Assembly (NCBI GenBank): GCA_946409475.1
Contig: CAMJWQ010000086.1
Span: 1-10,843, forward strand
Length of the DNA: 10,843 nt
DNA from: an uncultured Lachnospiraceae bacterium
GTDB lineage: Bacteria; Bacillota; Clostridia; Lachnospirales; Lachnospiraceae
Direction: 5' to 3'
The position numbers and the translations under genes are program-made. Below, piece by piece: positions 1 to 7,372 of the stretch (position 1 is its first letter; every line of letters begins with the position of its first letter). The notes beneath the pieces were generated by a model. It had not been told where the DNA came from. It saw only the letters and a list, made by a program, of their open reading frames with translations, and did not search any database.

Positions 1-1605
1 AGCATTTCCTTTGTATGTAAACTCATTTTCCATATCACCCGGCAGTGCATCCGATTCCTCTACCCATATGCCTAAGATATCTCTCAGTTTTCCCGGATAT
101 CCTCCTGTAATAATCAGATCGTGTTCATTCACCAATCCACTGAAATAGGTAGTGACAAATGTACCTCCCATCCTTACGAAATCTCGTATTTTTTGATCAT
201 AATCCCCTTTCGTCATATATAAAATCGGAGCAACTACCAATTTATATCCTGTTAAATCATCTTCCGGTCCTATGATATCCACCGCTATATTTTGTGTATA
301 TAACGCTTCATAGTATAAAAGAATTTCATCCCCGTATTTTAACTCACGGCTTGGTCCCGCAGAGTACTCGATTGCCCACCAATTATCCCAGTCAAAATAA
401 ATGGCAGCATCCGCTTTTGTCCTTCCCCCAAGCGTCATATCCCCCAGCTCCTTCAATTCCCTTCCAAGCTCTGCGACTTCCTTATAAACACGGGTATTCT
501 CGTTTCCAACGTGATCGATCACTGCTCCATGAAGCTTTTCACAAGCCCCAATAGATCTTCGCATCTGGAAAAACATAACGGCATCAGCTCCGTGAGCAAC
601 AGCCTGATAGCTTAAAAGCCGCATAACTCCCGGTCGTTTTAGTGCATTACAGGCAAGCCAGTTACTCACGCTTGGAGTCTGCTCCATTAATACAAAGGGG
701 CTGCCTTTCTTTATCCCTCTCATCAAGTCATGATGAAATGCCACCTGGGCCGGACTGTCCTCATTGGCAGGATAATTATCCCATGATATAAAATCCATAT
801 ATTCAGCCCATTTTTTATAATCCAAGGGCTTATAACATCCCATCAGATTCGTTGTAATCGGAATATCAGGTGTAAATTCCTTAACAGCCTGATATTCGCT
901 TATAAAATTATGTAACATGCTATCGGAATTAAAGCGTCTGTAATCTAATGAAATTCCTTGAAACTGGGTTCTGTCAGCTTCAAAATGCTCACTTAATAGA
1001 TTTGGCAGCACAATTTCATCCCATTCATAAAAGGTGTGCCCCCAAAATCTGGTATTCCATACCCGGTTCAACTCTTCGATGGTATGATATTTTTCTTTCA
1101 GCCATATGCGAAATCTTCTCTCACAATTTTCGCAATAGCATTCACCCCCGTATTCATTGGAAATATGCCAGGCGGCAATATTGTCGTAGTTCTGGTATCT
1201 TTTTGCCAGGCGTTTTGCCAATTCCACAGAATATTTTTGATATGCAGGACTGTTAGGACAGGAATTATGCCGTCCTCCGAATTTTCTTTTCCTCCCGTTA
1301 AACCCGACTCTTAAAATATCCGGATATTTTTTTGCCATCCAGGCCGGATGTGCTCCTGTCGAGGTGGCCAGACAAACAAAGAAGCCATGCTTTTTTACCA
1401 AATTCATAATCTTATCCAATTCTTCGAAATCGTATTCTTCCTCCCCGGGCTGTAATGCAGCCCAATTGAATACATTTAAAGTAAGAGTATCGATACCTGC
1501 CTGCTTTAAAAGCCGCATATCCTCCATCCATATTTCTTCCGGCCATTGTTCCGGATTGTAATCGCCGCCATATAATATTTTTGAGATTTTATTTCTATCT
1601 TCCAT
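1..1605 (-). CDS. GH42 beta-galactosidase, C-terminus cut by window edge
   Basis: Glycoside hydrolase family 42 enzyme, predicted to release terminal beta-D-galactose from oligosaccharides in the cytoplasm (no signal peptide is seen). Translating the minus strand from ATG 1603-1605 gives 535 codons open to the window edge. The N-terminus carries the family hallmark YGGDYNPEQWP (residues 12-22). The catalytic acid/base is E151 in WHISNEYGG, and the nucleophile is E308 in VLMEQTPS. Cysteines C116, C156, C158 and C161 match the zinc cluster known from GH42 structures. The TIM barrel is complete and the trimerisation domain has begun. Family members are usually about 650-690 residues, so roughly 120-150 are missing. 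AGGAGG lies 9 nt before the ATG. It follows the binding-protein gene on the same strand after a 217-nt gap with two hairpins. Some GH42 enzymes act on alpha-L-arabinopyranosides, so the exact substrate is open. Confidence 0.95.
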   Translation of the reverse strand, partial: MEDRNKISKILYGGDYNPEQWPEEIWMEDMRLLKQAGIDTLTLNVFNWAALQPGEEEYDFEELDKIMNLVKKHGFFVCLATSTGAHPAWMAKKYPDILRVGFNGRKRKFGGRHNSCPNSPAYQKYSVELAKRLAKRYQNYDNIAAWHISNEYGGECYCENCERRFRIWLKEKYHTIEELNRVWNTRFWGHTFYEWDEIVLPNLLSEHFEADRTQFQGISLDYRRFNSDSMLHNFISEYQAVKEFTPDIPITTNLMGCYKPLDYKKWAEYMDFISWDNYPANEDSPAQVAFHHDLMRGIKKGSPFVLMEQTPSVSNWLACNALKRPGVMRLLSYQAVAHGADAVMFFQMRRSIGACEKLHGAVIDHVGNENTRVYKEVAELGRELKELGDMTLGGRTKADAAIYFDWDNWWAIEYSAGPSRELKYGDEILLYYEALYTQNIAVDIIGPEDDLTGYKLVVAPILYMTKGDYDQKIRDFVRMGGTFVTTYFSGLVNEHDLIITGGYPGKLRDILGIWVEESDALPGDMENEFTYKGNA

Positions 1606-1651
1606 CCGATCATTCCTCCTAAAAACAAAGCGGATAAGTCTGTTTCAGCTT

Positions 1652-1723
1652 AGTGTACTGGCTGCCTGGTAAATATGATAATACGCCACATGATTCGTGC
1701 TGGTACCAGGCAGACAGCATACT
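1652..1723. repeat. Imperfect 20-bp inverted repeat in the binding-protein/GH42 gap
   Basis: Perfect 10-bp arms CTGCCTGGTA (1662-1671) and TACCAGGCAG (1704-1713) are separated by 32 nt. Pairing extends outwards to 1652 and 1723 with only three imperfect positions, one of them a possible G-U pair. The right arm overlaps the palindrome CTGGTACCAG (1700-1709). In the minus-strand transcript this would form a long stem between the binding-protein and GH42 genes, without a following U-run that would mark a simple terminator. It could be an mRNA-stabilising or attenuating stem, or a degenerate repeat element. Confidence 0.6.
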
Positions 1724-1733
1724 GGAAAACACT

Positions 1734-1810
1734 TGGCTGCTTTATACGGCGAATGCAGTCACTCAATGACAATTTCCGCAAGCTATTTGCCTCTTCATAT
1801 AAAGCAGCCA
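1734..1810 (-). terminator. Long stem-loop directly after the binding-protein gene
   Basis: Perfect 13-bp arms TGGCTGCTTTATA (1734-1746) and TATAAAGCAGCCA (1798-1810) enclose 51 nt. The stem starts 12 nt past the stop codon of the substrate-binding protein. Within the loop, GTCA and TGAC form a small inner stem. On the minus strand the stem is followed by AAGTGTTTTCC, a poor U-run, so it looks more like a partial terminator or 3'-end stabiliser than a full stop. Such a structure would favour more binding protein than GH42, which is a common need in ABC importer operons. The arms are seen directly; the role is inferred. Confidence 0.5.
1750..1762 (+). repeat. 13-mer CGAATGCAGTCAC, copy 1
   Basis: This exact 13-mer occurs again at 9488-9500, in another intergenic gap with a strong inverted repeat. 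Here it sits in the loop of the stem at 1734-1810. The similarity continues past the 13-mer (TCAAT here, GCAGT there). It may mark a dispersed intergenic repeat family. Confidence 0.55.
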
Positions 1811-1822
1811 TAATCATCAGAT

Positions 1823-3616
1823 TTATTCCTCTGCCGGATAAGCCGCAGCCGATGCCTTCCTTGCAGCATCCTGGTCCTTTGCATTTTGCAAATCTACGGC
1901 AAGGACATCTTTATATCCAAGACCATTTGCTGTTGTCTGCATGGTTCCCAGTAATGAAGAAAATTCACTGTTATCCCTGGCAAAAATCATCTTCCAGGAA
2001 TTTTCAACAATGGTTGCCTTGCATTGTCCGCGTATCGTTGCAATATTGGAGCTTTCTTCCGGTATTGCATAGCTGGAGCCCGGTGCTACGATTATGAGAT
2101 TATTTTCGTCTAAATATTCCATTGTCGTAGCGGCACCTGTCTGTGCACTCCAATCCTCGTTCAGCGGCGTAGCGCTATCCGCGATTGTCGTTTCCCATAG
2201 CTGCCAATCATAGGGTTCTCCAATCTTAGGATCAATATCTCCCAGATTTACCGGCTTAAAGTTTAATGCGGAAACTCCATCCTCCCAATTGCCGCCGCCG
2301 TATTCTTCCGGTACGTCAACCTCATTGGATGGAAGTGCCGCTTTACCAAACTCTGTTAATACGGCTTTTCCATCTTCACCGATTTCCCAGGTCAAGCCTT
2401 CAATACCCTGCGCCCCATTTGACTGGCCGTTTAATTCCATTCCTTCCGTTGAATATAACCAATCAATAAAATCTGCCAGTCTCTCAGGATCTTTGGCATT
2501 GCTGCCAATTGCAATGATTCTTTGCGAATTTCCCTCCGGACAGTTTCCATAAGAGAAGATCTGCATATCATCAATGGTCGCCAGCATATAACCTTTTCCG
2601 GCAGCCTTATTTTCCTGTGTGTTAAATTGATTTTGTGCCAGCCAGGGCCAAGGACAATAAAGGACTTCTCCAGTTTTATACTTATCTGTTAAGGTATCAT
2701 AATTTTGAGTTGTAGAATCAGGATCAACCAATCCTCTTTGATTTGCTTCATATAAAAATTCTAATATTTCTATATAAACGGAATCGGAGTCTATAATATC
2801 GGCATATTCCGAACCATCTGCTTTTGCTAAGACAAAACCGATTTCGTCATATCCATAGAAACAGCAGAATTGTTTTGCATTGTTCATCATATTGTCATCC
2901 CAGTCTTTAAATAAAGAAATGGCATATATGTCATCCTTGCCTTCTTTTTCTCTGGCAAGCTTCTGCATACCTTCCAATACATCCAGAAAATCATCCAGAG
3001 TAGCCATTTCAGGATATCCAAGCTCTGCATAATAATCCCATCGGACATAGGGCCCAAAGGTCGGTTCCAATCCTTCACTTGGTTCCGTAGCCGGTTCAGA
3101 GGAAATGGAATTAGGGAAACCCCAAATGCCCTCTTCACAAAGGCCTCCATTCATAGCCTCTATTGCTGCGCTGTAGTTTTCCATAATATCTTTATCCTTC
3201 ATAAGCTCCGTACAGTCCATAACAAGTCCTGCCGTAATCAGCTCATCCAATTTACCATTGGAATTATCCAATACAAGCAGCTCTCCCAAATCACCTGCCG
3301 CAGCTCTGGTCTGGTAAAGAGTCTCTCCTCCTCCTGCTACATTCCTGGCTATGATATTAAGCTCCATATTAAACTTATCTTTGACTATTTTGGCAAACCA
3401 ACCGCTTTGGATTCCCTGATAATTTGCCAGCTCATCAAATACATCCACTGTAATAAATTCTTCGTACTTACTATTACCGGCCCCCTCTGTTCCTTCTGCT
3501 GCGGCTTCTGTTTCTTCCGCTGCATCTGCCGCACTCTGTTCCGTACCGCCGCATCCCGTTAAAGCGGTCAAAACCAGTGCGGTACTTAACAGTACACTTA
3601 TTATTCTTTTCTTCAT
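1823..3616 (-). CDS. Extracellular solute-binding lipoprotein of a sugar ABC importer
   Basis: Predicted membrane-anchored substrate-binding protein that captures an oligosaccharide outside the cell and delivers it to the adjacent LplB/LplC-type permease pair. The 597-residue product starts MKKRIISVLLSTALVL, a typical signal peptide, with lipobox LTGC at residues 19-22, so C22 should be lipidated. A low-complexity linker rich in Ala, Glu and Gly (about residues 23-50) tethers the folded domain. The long size fits the LplA-like binding proteins that accompany LplB/LplC permeases rather than the shorter (about 420 residue) sugar-binding proteins. A GGGGGAAAGGA purine stretch precedes the ATG. 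It is third in the minus-strand operon, 46 nt after the LplC-like gene, and is followed by a long stem-loop. The ligand cannot be read from sequence; the nearby GH42 and GH31 enzymes suggest a galactose- or xylose-containing oligosaccharide. Confidence 0.93.
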   Translation of the reverse strand: MKKRIISVLLSTALVLTALTGCGGTEQSAADAAEETEAAAEGTEGAGNSKYEEFITVDVFDELANYQGIQSGWFAKIVKDKFNMELNIIARNVAGGGETLYQTRAAAGDLGELLVLDNSNGKLDELITAGLVMDCTELMKDKDIMENYSAAIEAMNGGLCEEGIWGFPNSISSEPATEPSEGLEPTFGPYVRWDYYAELGYPEMATLDDFLDVLEGMQKLAREKEGKDDIYAISLFKDWDDNMMNNAKQFCCFYGYDEIGFVLAKADGSEYADIIDSDSVYIEILEFLYEANQRGLVDPDSTTQNYDTLTDKYKTGEVLYCPWPWLAQNQFNTQENKAAGKGYMLATIDDMQIFSYGNCPEGNSQRIIAIGSNAKDPERLADFIDWLYSTEGMELNGQSNGAQGIEGLTWEIGEDGKAVLTEFGKAALPSNEVDVPEEYGGGNWEDGVSALNFKPVNLGDIDPKIGEPYDWQLWETTIADSATPLNEDWSAQTGAATTMEYLDENNLIIVAPGSSYAIPEESSNIATIRGQCKATIVENSWKMIFARDNSEFSSLLGTMQTTANGLGYKDVLAVDLQNAKDQDAARKASAAAYPAEE

Positions 3617-3650
3617 ATCCTTTCCCCCAATTGGTTATATTGTTAATAGC

Positions 3651-3664
3651 AGAAAACGCTTATT
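3651..3664. promoter_or_regulatory. Possible CcpA (cre-like) site
   Basis: Read on the minus strand, AATAAGCGTTTTCT matches the Gram-positive catabolite-responsive element consensus TGWAARCGYTWNCW at 12 of 14 positions; the leading TG is missing. It overlaps the stop codon of the LplC-like gene and lies upstream of the binding-protein gene, where CcpA could act as a roadblock. One degenerate match in AT-rich DNA is weak evidence. Confidence 0.25.
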
Positions 3665-4586
3665 AACCTTTTACTGATCCGATCATAATCCCTTTTACAA
3701 AGTATCTTTGGAACATCGGATAAATACATAAGATAGGTAATACTACTATAACTGACACCGTCATACGAATTGACGTTCCTGTCTGCTTCGTCGCTAAAAC
3801 TGCTGCACTAATGGCTCCGCCTGAGCTGTTCTTTATCATAGCGGCAAGCGAATTTGCCTGATTGATATAAGTGTAAAGTAAATATTGAAGAGAATAAAGC
3901 TTTTGATCGGTTATGTAAAGCAAGGTATCCTGATAGCTGTTCCATTGATTTACCGCAGAGAATATAGCAACAGTTGCCAGTATAGGCGTACAGGTAGGTA
4001 AAATAATTTTACAAAAAATCTTAAAAATACCGGCACCGTCCATTTCTGCGGCTTCCTGTAATGCCTTCGGTAAGGAATCCACATAGGCTTTTACCAGAAT
4101 AATATTAAAAGGCTGTACAATTGTAGGTATTACATATACCAGAAAATTATTGGTCAGGTGCAGATTTTTCATTGTAATAAATAAAGGAATGATTCCTGCA
4201 TTAAAATACATGGTAATGACAACGAAACGATACCAGAACCTTCTTTTCCACATCCTCTCCTGCGTAAACATAAATCCTAAAAATGCAGAAGCAATTACCG
4301 TTAGTGTCGTACCGATAATCATCTTTCCAAAAGATACCAGCGCTGCTGTTCCCAGTCCTTTTATTTGCAAAAGATTTATATAATTTTCAAAATGAATTCC
4401 CTGCGGAATTAAATTAATCTCTCCTCCTGCACTTAGATCATTTGCACTTATGGTATTAATGATCAGATAATAAAACGGATAAATACAGATTATAGTAAAA
4501 ATTCCAAACAAAAGAATATTGATTATATGGAAGGCCGTATCACTGCTGTTATTTTTTTCCCTTTTTTTTAATCTGAACTCTTTCAT
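3663..4586 (-). CDS. LplC-type carbohydrate ABC transporter permease
   Basis: Inner-membrane permease of a CUT1-type sugar importer, partner of the LplB-like protein encoded just upstream. It has 307 residues from ATG 4584-4586, with six predicted membrane segments beginning at about residue 21 (IINILLFGIFTIICIYPFYYL). The cytoplasmic EAA loop that docks the ATPase is ALQEAAEMDGAGIFKIFCKI (residues 175-194), followed by ILP. The C-terminus YFVKGIMIGSVKG is characteristic of the LplC/YtcP family. This start is preferred over the more upstream ATG 4668-4670, which would overlap the preceding gene by about 70 nt; the chosen ATG has AGGAAGG and GGCGG before it and leaves a 13-nt gap. No ATPase gene is nearby, as is usual for importers served by a shared MsmX-like ATPase. 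Confidence 0.93.
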   Translation of the reverse strand: MKEFRLKKREKNNSSDTAFHIINILLFGIFTIICIYPFYYLIINTISANDLSAGGEINLIPQGIHFENYINLLQIKGLGTAALVSFGKMIIGTTLTVIASAFLGFMFTQERMWKRRFWYRFVVITMYFNAGIIPLFITMKNLHLTNNFLVYVIPTIVQPFNIILVKAYVDSLPKALQEAAEMDGAGIFKIFCKIILPTCTPILATVAIFSAVNQWNSYQDTLLYITDQKLYSLQYLLYTYINQANSLAAMIKNSSGGAISAAVLATKQTGTSIRMTVSVIVVLPILCIYPMFQRYFVKGIMIGSVKG

Positions 4587-4599
4587 CGCTTCCGCCTTC

Positions 4600-5541
4600 C
4601 TATATAATGGTCTCGCCACGAACCCGTTTGGATACAACGTTAACAATGGTAAGCAGCACCACACTGACAATACTTTTCAGCATACTAATGGCAGTAGCCA
4701 GGGAATAACTGCTTCCCGTCATGCCGATATTATACACATATAAATCCAATACCTGAATGTGCTCTTTATTAAAGGCATTTTGGAATACATAATACTGATC
4801 CAGTCCATTATTCAGAAAGTTAGCAATACTCAGCATCAGCATAATAAAAAAAGTCGGCATGAGCGCAGGCAAGGTGATATTACGCATAATCTGAAATCGA
4901 TTCGCACCGTCAATACTGGCAGCTTCATATTGTTCCTGGTCAATACCGGCTATGGATGCCAGATAAACGATAGCTCCCCATCCTAAGGTTTTCCAAACAT
5001 TCCACATCAGCATCCATATATATGTATGTGAATCGCTATCTAAAAATTTAAGAGGTTCTGCTATTATTCCCAGCTGCTGTAATATACTGTTGACCATGCC
5101 ACCGGAAGAAAATAAACTGAATGCGACAGAATAAACAAGGACCCAGCTTATAAAGTTAGGCATGGTAGTAAATGTCTGCACGAAGGCTCTATACCACTTA
5201 CACTTTATTTCATTTAAAAATATGGCAAATACTACGGGAATAAAGGATGCCGCAATATTTAAAAGGCTCATGGCAAATGTATTTTTCATCACCTGAAAAA
5301 GCTGAGAAAGCTGAGTCTTATTCGTAAAGAGCATTGTAAACCATTGAAGACCCACAAATTCACATTGGGACAAGCTCCTGGGCGGTTTATAATCAAAAAA
5401 TGAATAAATCCAGCCGTGCAGAGGAAAATAGGAAAACAGAAAAGACAATATTAAAAAGGGGACTATCCAGAAAAAATATGTATAGGCTCTCCACTCATTT
5501 TTCCTTTTATAAGATGGAACAACAGTATTTGCATTTTTCAT
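4600..5541 (-). CDS. LplB-type sugar ABC transporter permease
   Basis: First gene of the minus-strand transport operon, encoding a 313-residue inner-membrane permease that forms a heterodimer with the LplC-like protein. A cytoplasmic N-tail (about residues 1-20) leads into the first membrane helix (YFFWIVPFLILSFLFSYFPL, 22-41). The EAA loop is EQYEAASIDGANRFQIMRNI (residues 203-222), followed by TLPALMP. The sequence from Y40s onward (GWIYSFFDYKP, then FVGLQWF) is typical of the LplB family of polysaccharide or oligosaccharide importers. The start is supported by AAAGGAGGT 8 nt before ATG 5539-5541. The divergent intergenic region upstream carries a 9-bp inverted repeat that may be the operator for the operon. 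Confidence 0.93.
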   Translation of the reverse strand: MKNANTVVPSYKRKNEWRAYTYFFWIVPFLILSFLFSYFPLHGWIYSFFDYKPPRSLSQCEFVGLQWFTMLFTNKTQLSQLFQVMKNTFAMSLLNIAASFIPVVFAIFLNEIKCKWYRAFVQTFTTMPNFISWVLVYSVAFSLFSSGGMVNSILQQLGIIAEPLKFLDSDSHTYIWMLMWNVWKTLGWGAIVYLASIAGIDQEQYEAASIDGANRFQIMRNITLPALMPTFFIMLMLSIANFLNNGLDQYYVFQNAFNKEHIQVLDLYVYNIGMTGSSYSLATAISMLKSIVSVVLLTIVNVVSKRVRGETII

Positions 5542-5782
5542 TTGTGGTTACCTCCTTTGGTACGGCTGTTCATCCTTTAACCTTAATATTATCATTGGAA
5601 TTTGCTAATAAATACCATTTAATCATGACTTTTTTCCATACAAAATTAGATATTCCATGATTTTGTATATAGGAATCTCTATTTTTTCATGTATATTAGT
5701 GTTCTTTTTATCTGTAGTCTTTTTTATTCTTCTATCATAAGATATTAGGAAGGGATTTTATTGATACGAAGGGAAGTAAGAT
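5542..5782. promoter_or_regulatory. Divergent regulatory region, permease operon / YesL-like gene
   Basis: This 241-nt gap separates the permease operon (minus) from the YesL-like gene (plus) and must hold the operon promoter. It is very AT-rich and contains T-runs at 5630-5635, 5682-5687, 5705-5709 and 5720-5725 on the plus strand. I could not find a convincing -35/-10 pair for either direction. On the minus strand, TAATAT with an upstream TG (around 5586-5594) is the best -10 candidate, but it has no good -35. That would fit an activator-dependent promoter. Confidence 0.5.
5638..5668. promoter_or_regulatory. Candidate operator: 9-bp inverted repeat upstream of the permease operon
   Basis: Perfect arms ATACAAAAT (5638-5646) and ATTTTGTAT (5660-5668) flank a 13-bp spacer, so the arm centres are 22 bp apart, about two helical turns. 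Read on the minus strand, the right arm gives CAAAATCATG (5656-5665). That matches CAAAATCGTG at 7376-7385 in the GH31/AraC promoter region at 9 of 10 positions. This suggests a shared regulator, probably the AraC-family protein encoded nearby. The repeat is seen; the binding is inferred. Confidence 0.45.
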
Positions 5783-6403
5783 ATGAAAGCCTTGTCAAAT
5801 TCCAATACCACAAATACGATCATAGATTATTTACATACTTTTTGGAGTTTTGCTGCTTTAAATATAGTGTTCCTGCTTACATGCCTCCCTGTCATTACAA
5901 TAGGTTCGGCACTTTCTTCCCTTTACTTTGTAGTAATCAGGGAAGCACGGGGAGAAAGCGGTTATCTGGTCCGTACCTATATAAGTGAATTCAAGAAAAA
6001 TCTAAAATCCGGAACGTCGGCCTTCCTTCTTTTGTTTTTAGCAGGCTGTATATTGCTGTTCAATGCTGCTTTTTGGTTTTTTATGGACAGTATCATAGCA
6101 ATGCTTATCTTTGGAATCATCATAGCGGCCTGTATCGCCTTCTTTTTAACGTTCCTCTATACCTTCCCCTTACTTGGGCGTTTCACAAATTCAACGATAC
6201 GGACTTTAAAAAACGCATTTTACATATCCATTACTAACTTAAAAATAACAGGCGGATTACTTCTCATTGATTCCTTTGTTTTATGCCTTTGTATTTTCTT
6301 ACCGACAGTAAGAGTTTTCATGCTTTTATTTGGCTTTGCTTTTGTTGCTTACTGTAAGTCCTTTCTATTTATAAAGGTATTTGAACCTTATGAAAATACT
6401 TGA
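5783..6403 (+). CDS. YesL-family (DUF624) integral membrane protein
   Basis: A 206-residue membrane protein of the YesL/DUF624 family, whose genes often sit beside LplB/LplC-type importers, for example in the Bacillus subtilis yes cluster. Its biochemical role is not established. The family signature is visible at residues 31-48 (LLTCLPVITIGSALSSLY). Hydrophobic segments lie at about 20-51, 79-100, 104-133, 155-175 and 176-195, with a basic loop (SEFKKNLKSG) between the first two. The start is fixed because an in-frame TAA lies two codons upstream (5777-5779); GAAGGGAAG precedes the ATG. It is transcribed away from the permease operon and converges with the regulator gene. A role in transporter assembly or regulation is a guess from context. 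Confidence 0.88.
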   Translation: MKALSNSNTTNTIIDYLHTFWSFAALNIVFLLTCLPVITIGSALSSLYFVVIREARGESGYLVRTYISEFKKNLKSGTSAFLLLFLAGCILLFNAAFWFFMDSIIAMLIFGIIIAACIAFFLTFLYTFPLLGRFTNSTIRTLKNAFYISITNLKITGGLLLIDSFVLCLCIFLPTVRVFMLLFGFAFVAYCKSFLFIKVFEPYENT

Positions 6404-6435
6404 CTTGCTCCCTCACATGACAGCATTCCTTTGTT

Positions 6436-6493
6436 AAAATAAAAAGCGGCGATGATTTTCAATCTTCAGAATGATTGCATGTTGCGATGCCGC
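6436..6493 (-). terminator. Possible terminator of the AraC-family gene
   Basis: On the minus strand, GCGGC (6489-6493, still in the coding sequence) can pair with GCCGC (6446-6450), directly followed by TTTTTATTTT (6436-6445). A small inner stem GATT/AATC lies in the loop. The U-run is good, but the GC stem is only 5 bp with a large loop. No clear terminator was seen for the converging YesL-like gene. Confidence 0.4.
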
Positions 6494-7359
6494 CATTCAC
6501 CAGGTGAGCAATGCATATATTTACGGAATATTTTATTAAAATAGCTGATATTGTTAAATCCTACCATGCATGCGATTTCACCTATCTCCTTATCCGTATT
6601 TTTGAGTAAGGTGACACCTTCATTGATACGGTAGGAATTAATATAATTGACAACGGACATTTTAACCATGGATTTAAAAAATCTGCAAAAATATGCCTGG
6701 CTCATATGAAAGGTGCCTGAAAGCTCACTAAGCTTAATTTCCCTGTTATAGCTCTCATTAATGTACTCTAATATAGATTTGATTCTGGTTATCCGGTAAT
6801 CGTTATTGCTGATATTTTTATTACCGCTATTTGAATTCGAGTATAATAAATACCATATTTCGTAGAGCTTAAACTTAATATAAAGTTCATAAACATTGTC
6901 TTTGCCCAGATATGCGTCTTTTATCTCAGACAGAATGACAAGAATCCTTTTTTCCCATTCTGCCCGGGGTTTTATATGCTCCGAAAAAGATATTTCCCCC
7001 TTAAGGACAGGATCCAGGTATTTTTGTTGTATACTGTCATTCATATGACTGATAAGTAAATCAGGACTGAATACAACGGCAAAAAAGCTGCAAGGCATAT
7101 TTTCAACGGCAGCAGCCGAATGCAGATAGTTAGAATTGACAAACAGCACTTCCCCTGCATATACCCGGTAGCTTCTGGCATCAATATGAAAATCTGCTCC
7201 CCCCTCCGTCACGACAAGCAGCTCCAGCTCGTCATGCCAGTGACAATTAATTCTTTCCTTTAACCGGATATCCGTATGAAACATGTGGACCTCCAGGGGA
7301 AACATGATATCCCCGTGGGGAACATTCTCTTTCAATAATTCGTGTTTCATAAATTTCAA
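6466..7359 (-). CDS. AraC-family transcriptional regulator with cupin sensor domain
   Basis: A 297-residue one-component regulator that presumably binds a sugar and activates the neighbouring glycosidase and transport genes. The N-terminal cupin-like domain (about residues 20-110) includes HWHDELELLVV (40-50) and the GEVLFVN strand (69-75), typical of AraC ligand pockets. A helical linker leads to two helix-turn-helix motifs: residues about 208-229 (KLSELSGTFHMSQAYFCRFFK region) and 259-290, ending in the AraC signature GFNNISYFNKIFRKYMHCSPGEWR. GGGGAG lies 9 nt before the ATG; a second in-frame ATG three codons on is less well spaced. It is divergent from the GH31 gene, with a 21-bp-period direct repeat between them. 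No membrane segments or receiver domain are present, so it is not a YesN-type two-component regulator. Confidence 0.93.
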   Translation of the reverse strand: MKFMKHELLKENVPHGDIMFPLEVHMFHTDIRLKERINCHWHDELELLVVTEGGADFHIDARSYRVYAGEVLFVNSNYLHSAAAVENMPCSFFAVVFSPDLLISHMNDSIQQKYLDPVLKGEISFSEHIKPRAEWEKRILVILSEIKDAYLGKDNVYELYIKFKLYEIWYLLYSNSNSGNKNISNNDYRITRIKSILEYINESYNREIKLSELSGTFHMSQAYFCRFFKSMVKMSVVNYINSYRINEGVTLLKNTDKEIGEIACMVGFNNISYFNKIFRKYMHCSPGEWRHRNMQSF

Positions 7360-7372
7360 CTCCCCTTAAACA

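Noticed and set aside
294..1561. Plus-strand open frames of 65-102 residues opposite the GH42 gene
   Set aside because: They are antisense to a coding sequence with intact catalytic motifs and have compositions unlike real proteins. No ribosome binding sites were noticed.
1675..2097. Plus-strand 140-residue open frame across the GH42/binding-protein gap
   Set aside because: It runs through both inverted repeats and then antisense to the binding-protein gene; no family resemblance.
4587..4670. Upstream ATG extending the LplC-like permease by 28 residues (MSVWCC...)
   Set aside because: It would overlap the LplB-like gene, and the added residues are the LplB-like gene read in another frame. 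ATG 4584-4586 has its own AGGAAGG and fits the family length.
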